Below are positions 1 through 6,815 of a DNA stretch of 8,352 nucleotides, in pieces. The translations under genes and the position numbers were made by a program. This DNA is from PALSA-243 sp036268375 (GTDB lineage Bacteria; Acidobacteriota; Terriglobia; Bryobacterales; Bryobacteraceae): the NCBI GenBank assembly GCA_036268375.1, contig DATAUH010000042.1:1-8352 (forward strand). The letters are read 5' to 3'. A model generated the notes under the pieces. The model did no database searches, was not told where the DNA came from, and saw only the letters and a program-made list of their open reading frames with translations. Every line of letters starts with the position of its first letter. The stretch's first letter is position 1.

Positions 1-80
1 GCCAATAAAATCAGCCCTTTCAAGGTCTCATAACTCAGTCTCAAAACCGAATACACATCGTCGAGTTGGACCACGGGGTT

Positions 81-99
81 TGCTCAGTGGGGCTGAGCA
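81..99. repeat. Perfect 7-bp inverted repeat, 5-base loop
   Basis: TGCTCAG (81-87) and CTGAGCA (93-99) pair perfectly around the loop TGGGG. Neither strand has a T-run after the stem, so it is not a standard intrinsic terminator. On the minus strand it ends seven bases before a possible GTG start at 74. Its function is unknown and chance is possible. Confidence 0.4.
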
Positions 100-273
100 G
101 GCCGCACGAATCGCGGCCCGCCGAGAAATCGCAGATCTCTGTCTCAAATAACAGGCTACGATCTCGGGTCTGATTGGGGCCGGGCGGTGAACACGTGCAA
201 ACCGCATGGCGTGAGGTTTTGGGATAGATCGACGGTGACGGCGCAGCCTTTACGAATCCACGTGGGCGGCATC

Positions 274-287
274 CCGGACTTGTCCGG
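274..287. repeat. 14-bp dyad CCGGAC-TT-GTCCGG
   Basis: Two perfect 6-base arms are separated by only two bases. This geometry suits a dimeric DNA-binding protein better than an RNA hairpin. It lies about 95 bases beyond the reductase stop codon, in sequence without a clear gene. I cannot assign a regulator, and in GC-rich DNA chance occurrence is possible. Confidence 0.3.
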
Positions 288-380
288 CAGCAATGCGCCA
301 ATATGGGACGTCGGAAACGCCGCCGCTTACATGAATTGTATTTAGCCCGCCCTGATCAGTGATCGTCTTTCCGCGGCTTT

Positions 381-1382
381 TTACCCACGCCCTCTCAACG
401 CCAGCGCCAGTACCCCAAAAACAGCCGCTCCCGCCAACGCCGTTGCCCCTTTGTGTGCCGACAGCCAGGTCGTCGCCGCTTCGTCGTGTGCGATCGCTCC
501 GAAAGCCCCGTGCGCGCCAAAGTCGCCGGGCAACGGCTCAAACAGATTGTCCGGACGATCGGGCGCGACATTCTCGCCCGTCTGCTGCGAGTCATACCCC
601 GTCCGTCCCAGATACCGGTCCGCCAGCCCCGGCGCAATCTTGTTGGCTTCAATCGCAATCACCGTAGGCGCTCCCACAAACACCTCGCGACGCTTATGAT
701 GAGATGCCCAGACGATCCGCTCCGCCGCCACCTCCGGCTGAAATATCGGAGGTACAGGCTGCGGATGGCGCGGCATCTTCGACCGGCACCACGTAAACTG
801 CGGCGTATTCATCGCCGGCAATTGCACCATCGTCAGGTGGATATTTTTGCGGTCGTGGATCAGTTCCGTGCGCAAAGAATCGGTAAATCCCGCAATCGCG
901 TGTTTGGCCCCGCAGTACGCCGATTGCAGAGGAATCGAACGATACGCCAGCGCCGAGCCCACCTGAATAATTCGGCCGGCGTTGCGCGGCGCCATACGTC
1001 GCAACGCGGCCATCGTGCCGTAAACAGTCCCCAGATACGTGACCTCCGTGGCGCGCTTGAATTCGGCAGGCGTAACGTCGGCAACGCGCGCGAATACAGT
1101 CGTCATCGCGTTGTTCACCCACACCTCAATTGGCCCCAGCTCGGATTCGATCCGCGCCGCGGCCGCTTCCACCTGGTCGGCGTCCGCCACGTCCGTAGGA
1201 ACCGCCAGGCCCTTGCCACCCAATTCGTCCACTTCGCGCGCCGCAACGTGCAGGCCCTCTGTATCTCGCGCCAGCAGCCCAACGCGGCAGCCCTCGCGCG
1301 CAAAAGCCCGAACCGTCGCGCGTCCCACACCCGCTGAAGCACCCGTCACCACGACCACTCTTCCCTTGTTCGTCTTTTCCAT
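381..1382 (-). CDS. SDR family NAD(P)-dependent oxidoreductase with C-terminal hydrophobic tail
   Basis: The 333-residue protein is a classical short-chain dehydrogenase/reductase. It has the Rossmann glycine motif TGASAGVG (13-20), VNNAM at 89-93 in place of the usual NNAG, catalytic Ser143 (GSALAY), and Tyr156 and Lys160 in the SAYCGAK active-site motif. The core ends near residue 250, the usual SDR size. The extra 80 residues are polar and then end in an Ala/Leu-rich hydrophobic stretch (about 313-329) followed by RGRG, which looks like a C-terminal membrane anchor. The substrate cannot be read from the sequence. The ATG is well supported: GAGGA sits four bases upstream, and the glycine motif begins at the expected distance. 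The gene starts eight bases after the glucoamylase stop, so co-translation is likely. SDR membership is certain; the specific reaction is unknown. Confidence 0.95.
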   Translation of the reverse strand: MEKTNKGRVVVVTGASAGVGRATVRAFAREGCRVGLLARDTEGLHVAAREVDELGGKGLAVPTDVADADQVEAAAARIESELGPIEVWVNNAMTTVFARVADVTPAEFKRATEVTYLGTVYGTMAALRRMAPRNAGRIIQVGSALAYRSIPLQSAYCGAKHAIAGFTDSLRTELIHDRKNIHLTMVQLPAMNTPQFTWCRSKMPRHPQPVPPIFQPEVAAERIVWASHHKRREVFVGAPTVIAIEANKIAPGLADRYLGRTGYDSQQTGENVAPDRPDNLFEPLPGDFGAHGAFGAIAHDEAATTWLSAHKGATALAGAAVFGVLALALRGRG

Positions 1383-1386
1383 AGCG

Positions 1387-1391
1387 TCCTC
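1387..1391 (-). promoter_or_regulatory. Ribosome binding site of the SDR gene, overlapping the upstream stop codon
   Basis: On the minus strand, GAGGA lies four bases before the reductase ATG. Its first G is also the last base of the TAG stop (1391-1393) of the glucoamylase gene. A ribosome finishing the upstream gene would therefore sit on this site, an arrangement typical of translational coupling. Confidence 0.65.
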
Positions 1392-3790
1392 TAATCAGCC
1401 TCCACTTGGTAATTACGGCCTTCCCAGGAGCCCCGCTCTTTCCAGAAGAAAGTAAACTCCACGCCCGGCGCGAAGTCTTCTGAGTCAAGATCGACGTACT
1501 CTCCGCCAACGGCTGCAGGCCTGGAATCCGTGTCGCGCCATGGCGTCTCTCCCGCGTGGGACCAGTGCAGACGAAACGGGCCCGGCGCGCAGATCCGAAG
1601 CACGTAACCCTTGCGCGCTCGCCGTATGGGGTGCTTTGGAAGCCAGAACTCAATTCTGTTCAGCGGGATCTTGCCCTGATAGCGCGCGGCCACCTCCGGA
1701 ATCAGGTCGAACCCCCGTTTATCGTGACAGGAGCGAAGCAGCCGTAAATATTCGGAATGCGCCCACAGCAGAGGGTTTGCTGACCGGGTTGGTCCGCCCA
1801 GAAACAGGTTCATCTCGGGACGGTCGGGTTCATCCCAAATCTGCTCAGGCAGCAGCCCCGTGCCATTCGCGAACTTTTCCATCGCCCGCAACCACGGGCG
1901 CGCATCATGACCCGCCGCCAGCTCGTAATGGCCTCGTTCGCCCGTCAAAAGCGGCCACGCCCGGCCTTTACCCCAATGCTCATACGGACCGCCGTCAGGC
2001 CTTTGACCGTACCCGTCGTGATTGTATCTGTGCCAGCACGGTCCCTGCGGAGTCTCAACTTTGAGAACTGCGTCTACGACGCGCAGGCTTTCAACCACCA
2101 GCGGATCGTCAGCCGCGAGAATTCCATAACGCACCAGCTGTAAGAACCCCCCGTCAACCACGTCGCGCGCCGGATACGAAGCAGGTGATCCGGGCGGCTG
2201 GTTCGCTAAGGTCAGGTTCGCCTGGTCAACCCACCCAGGAAGCGCGGCGTCGCCCGGGCTGGCCGGTGTAAGCCGTACAAAATATCGTGGAGACCCCGGA
2301 AGGAGCGACCCTCGCGTCGTCACTGTCCACTCCTCAAGATGACTCTTCAGGAAATCGGCGTAGCTCTCCAGGAAGCATGCTCTCTCGTCTTCGTTCGACT
2401 GTTTTTCCGCACGCGCAAAGGATGCCGCGCAGATACACGCGGAGATCACGGCGGCCAGGGTAGAAGGAGAGTAACCGCTCACCTCTTCCCATCGTTCCTC
2501 GCCAGTGATAGGTCCGCTATACAGCAGGAAGGCGGCCGCGCGCTTCACCAACACCCGCGGATCGAAGTGCCCCAGCAGGTCAAGCCTGTGTAGGCGCCAT
2601 GCCAGCAGCACGGGGAAGGCGATTTCATCCAGCTGCATGCCGTCCCAATATGTGTCGCCGTCAACCCAAAAGTTTTGTGGGAAACTGCCGTCCTCCGCCT
2701 GGCGGGCTGCCAGGTAAATAAGCGCACGCAGCGGCGCGTCGGCATTCCCGGTCGCGAGCAATCCCAGCGCGCTCTCCACCATGTCGCGCGTCCAGACGAG
2801 ATGATATCCGCCTTCTCCTGACTCGTCATTGCGCGTAGCGCCCCAGGGAATCGTCAGGGACGCGACAAAAGCGCCCTGATTCAGCTTGTCCTCGTGCGTC
2901 AATAGGAGGTTGTAGCTCGCCTCAAACAGACGTCCGTTGTCCTGGCTAACTTCGGCAAGCGGCATGATGCCTTCGGCGGCCGATTCCCATTGCTGGACGA
3001 ACACACTGCGCCGCTCTTTGTAGGAGGCGCCCAGGCTTTGGAAGAGAGTCGAAATTGCGCTGGCAAGGCTTTCACCGAAAGCCATGCCGAACGTAAACTC
3101 GCGTGCGCCGGTCAAATCGAGTTCCCCGGTCAGCGCCACGTTCCCGTCTCGCGCCTCGTCAAAATCAAACTCCATCTTGCGGTGCTGCGCCAGATCGGTA
3201 TAGCCGTCACTGCTGCCGACATAGCCGCAGGAGAGCCGTGAAAAGCCGCACGACGCCCCGATCGCAAGCCAGCGATTCCTTCTCTCCGCGACCAGCAACT
3301 CGCGGCCGGAAACTTCGATCACGAAAGCATTGTTGTGTTGCCCTTCCCCCTCCAGATGGGGAGCGCACAGCATATAGATCCTCAGATTCTGAAGGAACTC
3401 AGGCTTGCCTTCCAGTTGCGTGTGAACCAAAACACACGGCAGCGTCGGTTCCACGATCACTTCTTTGTGAACGGAAAAGCGGCCCTGTCTGTCGCTGCTC
3501 TTGATCTGATATCCCTGCGACCGGGGTATGCGCTGGACTTGCGCATCAAGATCTCGCTTTTCCTCCAGGAACAATCCATTTCCATCGCTAAATAGGAACT
3601 CGACGTCGCGTAGTTGCGGCCGGTCCACCGTTGGGTAGTAGGCCTCAGTCAGAATGCCGCGCCGGATTGTGAACCAAACGCGTCCCCCGGCTGAAAACGC
3701 GGTGCCGATCCCGTCCTTGTCGCCATCAGTCCAGCGGGGCTCGCATCCAGGCGACCCGAATGCGCTTCGATTCCCTCGAAAGTGTGCCAT
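1391..3790 (-). CDS. Glycoside hydrolase family 15 glucoamylase-type enzyme (glucan 1,4-alpha-glucosidase)
   Basis: This is a complete 799-residue GH15 enzyme of the bacterial glucoamylase/glucodextranase type, expected to release glucose from the non-reducing ends of alpha-glucans. Residues about 10-270 form the beta-rich N-terminal domain, with the typical opening GCEPRWTDGDKDGIGTAFSA. The (alpha/alpha)6 barrel covers about 285-690 and holds WGATRNDE (316-323), YHLVWTRDM (329-337), RWEEVSGYSPST (433-444, with Glu435 the likely general acid) and LLPEQIWDE (646-654, with Glu649 the likely general base). The last 90 residues form an extra beta-rich domain. No signal peptide is present, so it is probably cytoplasmic and may act on glycogen or imported maltodextrins. 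An in-frame stop just upstream fixes the ATG, though its Shine-Dalgarno sequence is poor. It overlaps the ribosome site of the downstream SDR gene. Preference for alpha-1,4 versus alpha-1,6 linkages cannot be told. Confidence 0.95.
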   Translation of the reverse strand: MAHFRGNRSAFGSPGCEPRWTDGDKDGIGTAFSAGGRVWFTIRRGILTEAYYPTVDRPQLRDVEFLFSDGNGLFLEEKRDLDAQVQRIPRSQGYQIKSSDRQGRFSVHKEVIVEPTLPCVLVHTQLEGKPEFLQNLRIYMLCAPHLEGEGQHNNAFVIEVSGRELLVAERRNRWLAIGASCGFSRLSCGYVGSSDGYTDLAQHRKMEFDFDEARDGNVALTGELDLTGAREFTFGMAFGESLASAISTLFQSLGASYKERRSVFVQQWESAAEGIMPLAEVSQDNGRLFEASYNLLLTHEDKLNQGAFVASLTIPWGATRNDESGEGGYHLVWTRDMVESALGLLATGNADAPLRALIYLAARQAEDGSFPQNFWVDGDTYWDGMQLDEIAFPVLLAWRLHRLDLLGHFDPRVLVKRAAAFLLYSGPITGEERWEEVSGYSPSTLAAVISACICAASFARAEKQSNEDERACFLESYADFLKSHLEEWTVTTRGSLLPGSPRYFVRLTPASPGDAALPGWVDQANLTLANQPPGSPASYPARDVVDGGFLQLVRYGILAADDPLVVESLRVVDAVLKVETPQGPCWHRYNHDGYGQRPDGGPYEHWGKGRAWPLLTGERGHYELAAGHDARPWLRAMEKFANGTGLLPEQIWDEPDRPEMNLFLGGPTRSANPLLWAHSEYLRLLRSCHDKRGFDLIPEVAARYQGKIPLNRIEFWLPKHPIRRARKGYVLRICAPGPFRLHWSHAGETPWRDTDSRPAAVGGEYVDLDSEDFAPGVEFTFFWKERGSWEGRNYQVEAD

Positions 3791-3876
3791 CGGAAACTCT
3801 AGTCAACCTTCACCAAATTTGCTTGCTCTGCCATACGCGTTATCCCTGCGCAACCTGAACTTCCTCCTTTTTCAGC

Positions 3877-4716
3877 TCACATGTGCCGATCCTCTTTGCC
3901 GATCTCCAGGTCGGCCACAACGCCGAAGTGATCGCTCCAGATTCCTTCCACTGAATGATCGAATGCCAGCGAAACGTCTCCGACGCGGCAATGCGCATCG
4001 GGGTGCGTATCCCAGGAGCCCACAAAAATGTAGTCGACTCGTCGCCTGTGGTTGGGTTGGCGCACAATGCGGTCCATTTCCAGACGCGCATTTGGATTGT
4101 CGGTCGTCCAGGTGTAGCCAGGCCCGTTCCCTGCAACGGCCCACGCGTCGTGATATTTCACGCTGCGGCCTTCAATCGATTGCAAGCCGCTCATGTAACG
4201 GATGCAAGCGCTGTCCGATGACGCATTGAAATCGCCCGCGAGGATCGTCGGCAGCGCAGTGCGGTGGCGTGAGTCGAGATCGCTGAGCGCAACCGCCCAC
4301 CGTTCGCGCACGGCCTCGGCGTTCAGACGCCACGATAATGTGGTCCCGATAAACAGAAGCTCTCCCGCATCCGGGATTGTGACGATGACCGCCAGAGTAC
4401 GCCAAGGCACATCTTGCGCGTCGGCAAGATTCAGGTCGAGCACCTCCACGACGCGATGAGGCCATCGAGTCACGGCGCCGCCGCCATATCGATCGCTATA
4501 TGCGGGTTGCTTCTCGAGAACGCCGGCTTGATGAGTGCTGTGTAGACTCAAACCGCCCAACAGAGTTTCGAATTGGCGCTGCTCGGGCGTCTCAATGACC
4601 TCCTGCAGCGATACGAGGCCCGGATTCAGCCTATGCAATTCGCGGTTAATAATTTCGTCACGTCGAGGATTACGCCGATTGTTCCAGACATTCAGCGTGA
4701 GCACTCGAAGCCGCAT
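3877..4716 (-). CDS. Endonuclease/exonuclease/phosphatase (EEP) family hydrolase
   Basis: The 279-residue protein spans a whole EEP domain, the metal-dependent phosphodiesterase fold of DNase I, APE1 and sphingomyelinases. Visible active-site motifs are LTLNVWN (Asn9), SLQEV (metal-binding Glu39), LAGDFNAS (Asp162, Asn164), RRVDYIF (Asp228) and WSDHFGV (Asp262, His263). The first catalytic histidine of DNase I-like members, usually in a THL motif, appears to be Thr126 (GTTLSW), although the WRLNAEA context around it is normal. There is no signal peptide or extra domain, so the protein is probably cytosolic. The substrate could be nucleic acid, a phospholipid headgroup or another phosphodiester, and the sequence does not decide. 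AGAGGG lies only two bases before the ATG, a tight spacing. Gaps are 145 bases to the upstream TIGR03435 gene and 86 bases to the glucoamylase gene. Confidence 0.9.
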   Translation of the reverse strand: MRLRVLTLNVWNNRRNPRRDEIINRELHRLNPGLVSLQEVIETPEQRQFETLLGGLSLHSTHQAGVLEKQPAYSDRYGGGAVTRWPHRVVEVLDLNLADAQDVPWRTLAVIVTIPDAGELLFIGTTLSWRLNAEAVRERWAVALSDLDSRHRTALPTILAGDFNASSDSACIRYMSGLQSIEGRSVKYHDAWAVAGNGPGYTWTTDNPNARLEMDRIVRQPNHRRRVDYIFVGSWDTHPDAHCRVGDVSLAFDHSVEGIWSDHFGVVADLEIGKEDRHM

Positions 4717-4738
4717 CGCCCTCTAATGTGGGTGTTGC

Positions 4739-4796
4739 ACGTTGATGTCCGCATCAAGAACGCATGACGCCGAAACCGTGAAGACGTTATCAACGT
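4739..4796. repeat. Cluster of inverted repeats upstream of the EEP gene
   Basis: The 145-base gap between the TIGR03435 and EEP genes holds related dyads. TTGATG (4742-4747) pairs with CATCAA (4752-4757) over four bases. ACGTT (4784-4788) pairs with AACGT (4792-4796) over three bases. The 8-mer ACGTTGAT (4739-4746) is exactly inverted as ATCAACGT (4789-4796). Shared half-sites 20-80 bases upstream of a start codon resemble a paired operator, but no regulator is visible in the window. Confidence 0.35.
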
Positions 4797-4861
4797 ACTC
4801 GGGGCGCGCAACGCAAACCGTGTACGAATGCATTGCTCAAGAAGCGTGTGATGAAGCGCGG

Positions 4862-6547
4862 CTAGTTCTCTTCCGGCTTGCGTTCCGCGCGGTCGATGAC
4901 CAGCACCGGCATGGGCCGCTTCTGCGCTTCCAGTTTCAGCCCCAGTTGCTTGCTCACCGAATCGAAAAGCGATATGGCTCCAGTAGGGTCCGAAGCTTCG
5001 TTGCCATCGCCGCGCGGGGCAATTTGCGCGAGGCCCGCCGGACTGAAGCTGAAGGTGAAATCCCACCCTCCTTCCAGCCCCGTCCCATCGATTACCTGCG
5101 TCCGGATGTACCCGGGCGCGATGCCGGGAAGCATCTCCGCAAATTGCGCCATCGTCACGTTCTGGCAACTCACCAGCCTTCCCAGCGTCGAATTCGCGTT
5201 CTTGCCGTTCTTCGAATCCGTGTCCGTGCCTTCCTTCCACCGTGTGCGGCTGTTGGGATCGGCCTTGGTCAACTTCGGCTTGGCCGCCGTCAACACATAC
5301 GTCGTAACCGGCCGCTCTTCCGTGTGCGCCGCCAGCTTGAATCGCTCTATCACCAGCGAACGCAGCATCGGCCGCAGCGCATCGATATTCACCGGTATCG
5401 CCGATCGTTGCTGTTGCGTCAGGTTGCCAATCGCCACCTCCGCTGGCGCCTTGGCCATGATGTCGTAACGGTCTTCTTCCATCCATTTCGGCGCGCCCGC
5501 CAAAAAATCCTCCCCGTTGAGGTCCCAGCCAATCAAAATCAGATTCCGTAAAGTCATCCCCGGCAGATAGACGCGGCCGTTCTTAATATCTGGACGCGGG
5601 CCTTCACCGCCTCTTCCGGCCACCGGCGCGCTCGGCTTCAGGTCCGCCACTTCGAATTCCGTGGGAAGGGGCGGAAACGTCTTCGCCGTATCCGGCGGAT
5701 TGTCCACAGGCTTGCGGTTCACGCTTTCCACCACGATTACAGGCAGCGGAATTGTGGCCTGCTCCAGCTTCAGCCCAAGCTGTTTCTCGATCGCGTCGGG
5801 AAGCGGAATACTCTGGCCGCTCGTCTGAACCCCCGCGGGAAGCTTCGGCGTGAATTCCAGCGTAAAATCCCAAGCCCCTTTCAAATCGGTCTGGTCCGCC
5901 ACCGGCCTGTTGCCGAAATATTGCGGCGCCAAAGGGATCGCAAGCATTCCCGCCGCAAAGGCCGCCATCGTTGTGTTGTGGCAGATATATTGAACCACCG
6001 GCAGCGTAATCGTTGGTGGTCCACCCCCGCTCCCGGGAGGCGGTGGCGGAGTCCCGCCGCTCTTGATCTGAAAATTGCAGCCAGTCTCGCTCGAACCATC
6101 CGCTTCCTTTAACCCCGAATGTTTCCCCGCGGTCAGCACATACGCAGCCATCGGCTTAGTGTCTTTGCGGATCACCAGTTTGAAACGGTCGGTAAGCAAC
6201 TGCTGCAGCATCAGCCGGCGCGATTCCGCCGTTGAATTGCCCGCCGTTTTCGCGAACACATCAAACCGGTCCATCTCCAGCCAATTGGGTCCGCCATAAA
6301 CCTTCTCCGGATCCAGGTCGTAGGCGATGCGAATCAAATCCAGCATGCTCGCGAATCGCAACTCATAGTGCCCGGCGTTGTAAAACGGCCCTCGTACAAT
6401 CGGCTGATTCGTGTGGGGACTGTGATGGACATCCGCCGCTTCAAATTTCGCCGCGACTTCGTTAGACTGCCCAAACGCCGCCCCCGTCAGAAGGGCCGCC
6501 AGGCCGAAACACGCACACCTTCGTATCATAAGTTCTCTTATTCGCAT
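4862..6547 (-). CDS. Secreted TIGR03435 family protein with two tandem domains
   Basis: The 561-residue protein contains two full copies of the TIGR03435 domain, a family of unknown function abundant in Acidobacteriota. The copies (about 35-281 and 297-558) share ordered motifs: WLEMDRFDV/WMEEDRYDI, TDRFKL/IERFKL, YVLT/YVLT, GAWDFTLEF/GGWDFTFSF, KQLGLKLE/KQLGLKLE and a terminal RKP. The first copy carries an inserted Pro/Gly-rich loop (about 165-178). The N-terminus is a signal peptide (Arg-Arg, then CFGLAALLTGAAFG, cleavage probable near AFGQ), so export to the periplasm or surface is expected. The longest frame is reported. Met7 (ATG at 6529) is at least as likely a start, because AAGAGA lies about five bases before it while the first ATG has no ribosome site. 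Most relatives I know of carry one domain. The role is unknown. Confidence 0.93.
   Translation of the reverse strand: MRIRELMIRRCACFGLAALLTGAAFGQSNEVAAKFEAADVHHSPHTNQPIVRGPFYNAGHYELRFASMLDLIRIAYDLDPEKVYGGPNWLEMDRFDVFAKTAGNSTAESRRLMLQQLLTDRFKLVIRKDTKPMAAYVLTAGKHSGLKEADGSSETGCNFQIKSGGTPPPPPGSGGGPPTITLPVVQYICHNTTMAAFAAGMLAIPLAPQYFGNRPVADQTDLKGAWDFTLEFTPKLPAGVQTSGQSIPLPDAIEKQLGLKLEQATIPLPVIVVESVNRKPVDNPPDTAKTFPPLPTEFEVADLKPSAPVAGRGGEGPRPDIKNGRVYLPGMTLRNLILIGWDLNGEDFLAGAPKWMEEDRYDIMAKAPAEVAIGNLTQQQRSAIPVNIDALRPMLRSLVIERFKLAAHTEERPVTTYVLTAAKPKLTKADPNSRTRWKEGTDTDSKNGKNANSTLGRLVSCQNVTMAQFAEMLPGIAPGYIRTQVIDGTGLEGGWDFTFSFSPAGLAQIAPRGDGNEASDPTGAISLFDSVSKQLGLKLEAQKRPMPVLVIDRAERKPEEN
4874..6445 (-). repeat. 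Internal tandem duplication of the TIGR03435 domain
   Basis: Two homologous segments lie head to tail in one reading frame: residues about 35-281 (bases 5705-6445) and about 297-558 (bases 4874-5659). They are joined by a short linker (about 282-296) rich in Pro and Thr. Protein motifs are conserved in order, but overall identity is modest and the DNA is well diverged, which points to an old duplication. The first copy alone has the Pro/Gly-rich insert. Confidence 0.8.
6533..6539 (-). promoter_or_regulatory. Possible ribosome binding site favouring Met7 of the TIGR03435 protein
   Basis: On the minus strand, AAGAGAA precedes the ATG at 6529 by three bases, leaving the purine core about five bases away. 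The upstream ATG at 6547 follows GACGTGTATCT, which has no Shine-Dalgarno match. The match is only partial, so this is a preference, not proof. Starting at Met7 still leaves an intact signal peptide. Confidence 0.35.
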
Positions 6548-6815
6548 AGATACACGTCAAGCTTTAGACACCGCACGTCAGCCGGAGTTCCAGCCGAGTG
6601 AGCGCACCCTTCAATGCATTCTTTTTATGTGGAATAAAAGAATTATGACGAAAATCAACCCGTGAACTTAGCGCCACGCGTTGCGCGATAAGTCTCGCCT
6701 CCGGGCTCTTTCATCGAAAGGCCGGCTCGTAAGAGATAAGTAATACCCGCCGCCCCGGCCTCAGCCTTTTGCCCGGGCATCCATATTTCGCAACTTTGCC
6801 TGCAACTGCAACTCG
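6548..6815 (-). promoter_or_regulatory. Intergenic region, probable promoter region of the TIGR03435 gene
   Basis: The 268-base gap separates the 170-residue gene from the TIGR03435 gene, both on the minus strand. Its middle (about 6619-6657) is strikingly AT-rich against the GC-rich surroundings, as expected for a promoter. TTGATT-like and CATAAT-like elements can be found there on the minus strand, but not at a convincing 16-18 base spacing. Near 6755-6778 a GC-rich stem with one mismatch could form after the 170-residue gene, but no T-run follows. A 19-codon minus-strand frame (6655-6714) has no ribosome site and I do not call it a gene. Confidence 0.35.

Larger units (their letters stand above)
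1..380. other. Gene-poor stretch left of the reductase gene
   Basis: No convincing gene is visible. A minus-strand frame of 86 codons (41-301) is rich in Cys, Pro, Ser and Arg and resembles no family I know, so I do not call it. Two short frames are open at the left edge. On the minus strand, GTG codons at 74 and 56 would start a frame reading VVQLDDVYSVLRLSYETLKG, which looks protein-like but is only about 24 codons long and has no Shine-Dalgarno sequence. On the plus strand a frame is open from base 2 to a TAA at 149-151. Either could be the end of a neighbouring gene, but neither is long enough to call. The stretch also holds a 7-bp hairpin (81-99) and a 14-bp dyad (274-287). I see no tRNA and no intrinsic terminator with a T-run after the reductase stop codon. 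Confidence 0.5.

Noticed and set aside
41..301. 86-codon minus-strand frame in the left intergenic region
   Set aside because: The composition (many Cys, Pro, Ser, Arg) is not protein-like, and there is no ribosome site or known motif.
453..1337. 294-codon plus-strand frame antisense to the SDR gene
   Set aside because: The product is extremely Arg-rich with no recognisable motif, and the opposite strand carries an unmistakable SDR. Long antisense frames are expected in GC-rich genes.
3799..3834. 11-residue minus-strand frame just before the glucoamylase start, a possible leader peptide
   Set aside because: It ends eight bases before the glucoamylase ATG, but has no good ribosome site, no regulatory codon run and no terminator structure.
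4692..5486. 264-codon minus-strand frame in another phase of the TIGR03435 gene
   Set aside because: Its composition is low-complexity Gly/Ala/Arg, and the overlapping frame holds all the conserved motifs.
4742..5551. 269-codon plus-strand frame antisense to the TIGR03435 gene
   Set aside because: It is Arg/His-rich, has no family resemblance and lies mostly opposite a clear coding frame, so it is a GC-driven shadow.
6655..6714. 19-residue minus-strand frame between the 170-residue gene and the TIGR03435 gene, considered as a TOMM precursor
   Set aside because: It has no cysteine or serine, few Thr, no leader-like region and no ribosome site, so it does not fit a precursor peptide.
6701..6720. 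Short CTTTC-ATC-GAAAG hairpin as a terminator
   Set aside because: The stem is only five bases, the loop is three bases and no T-run follows on either strand.
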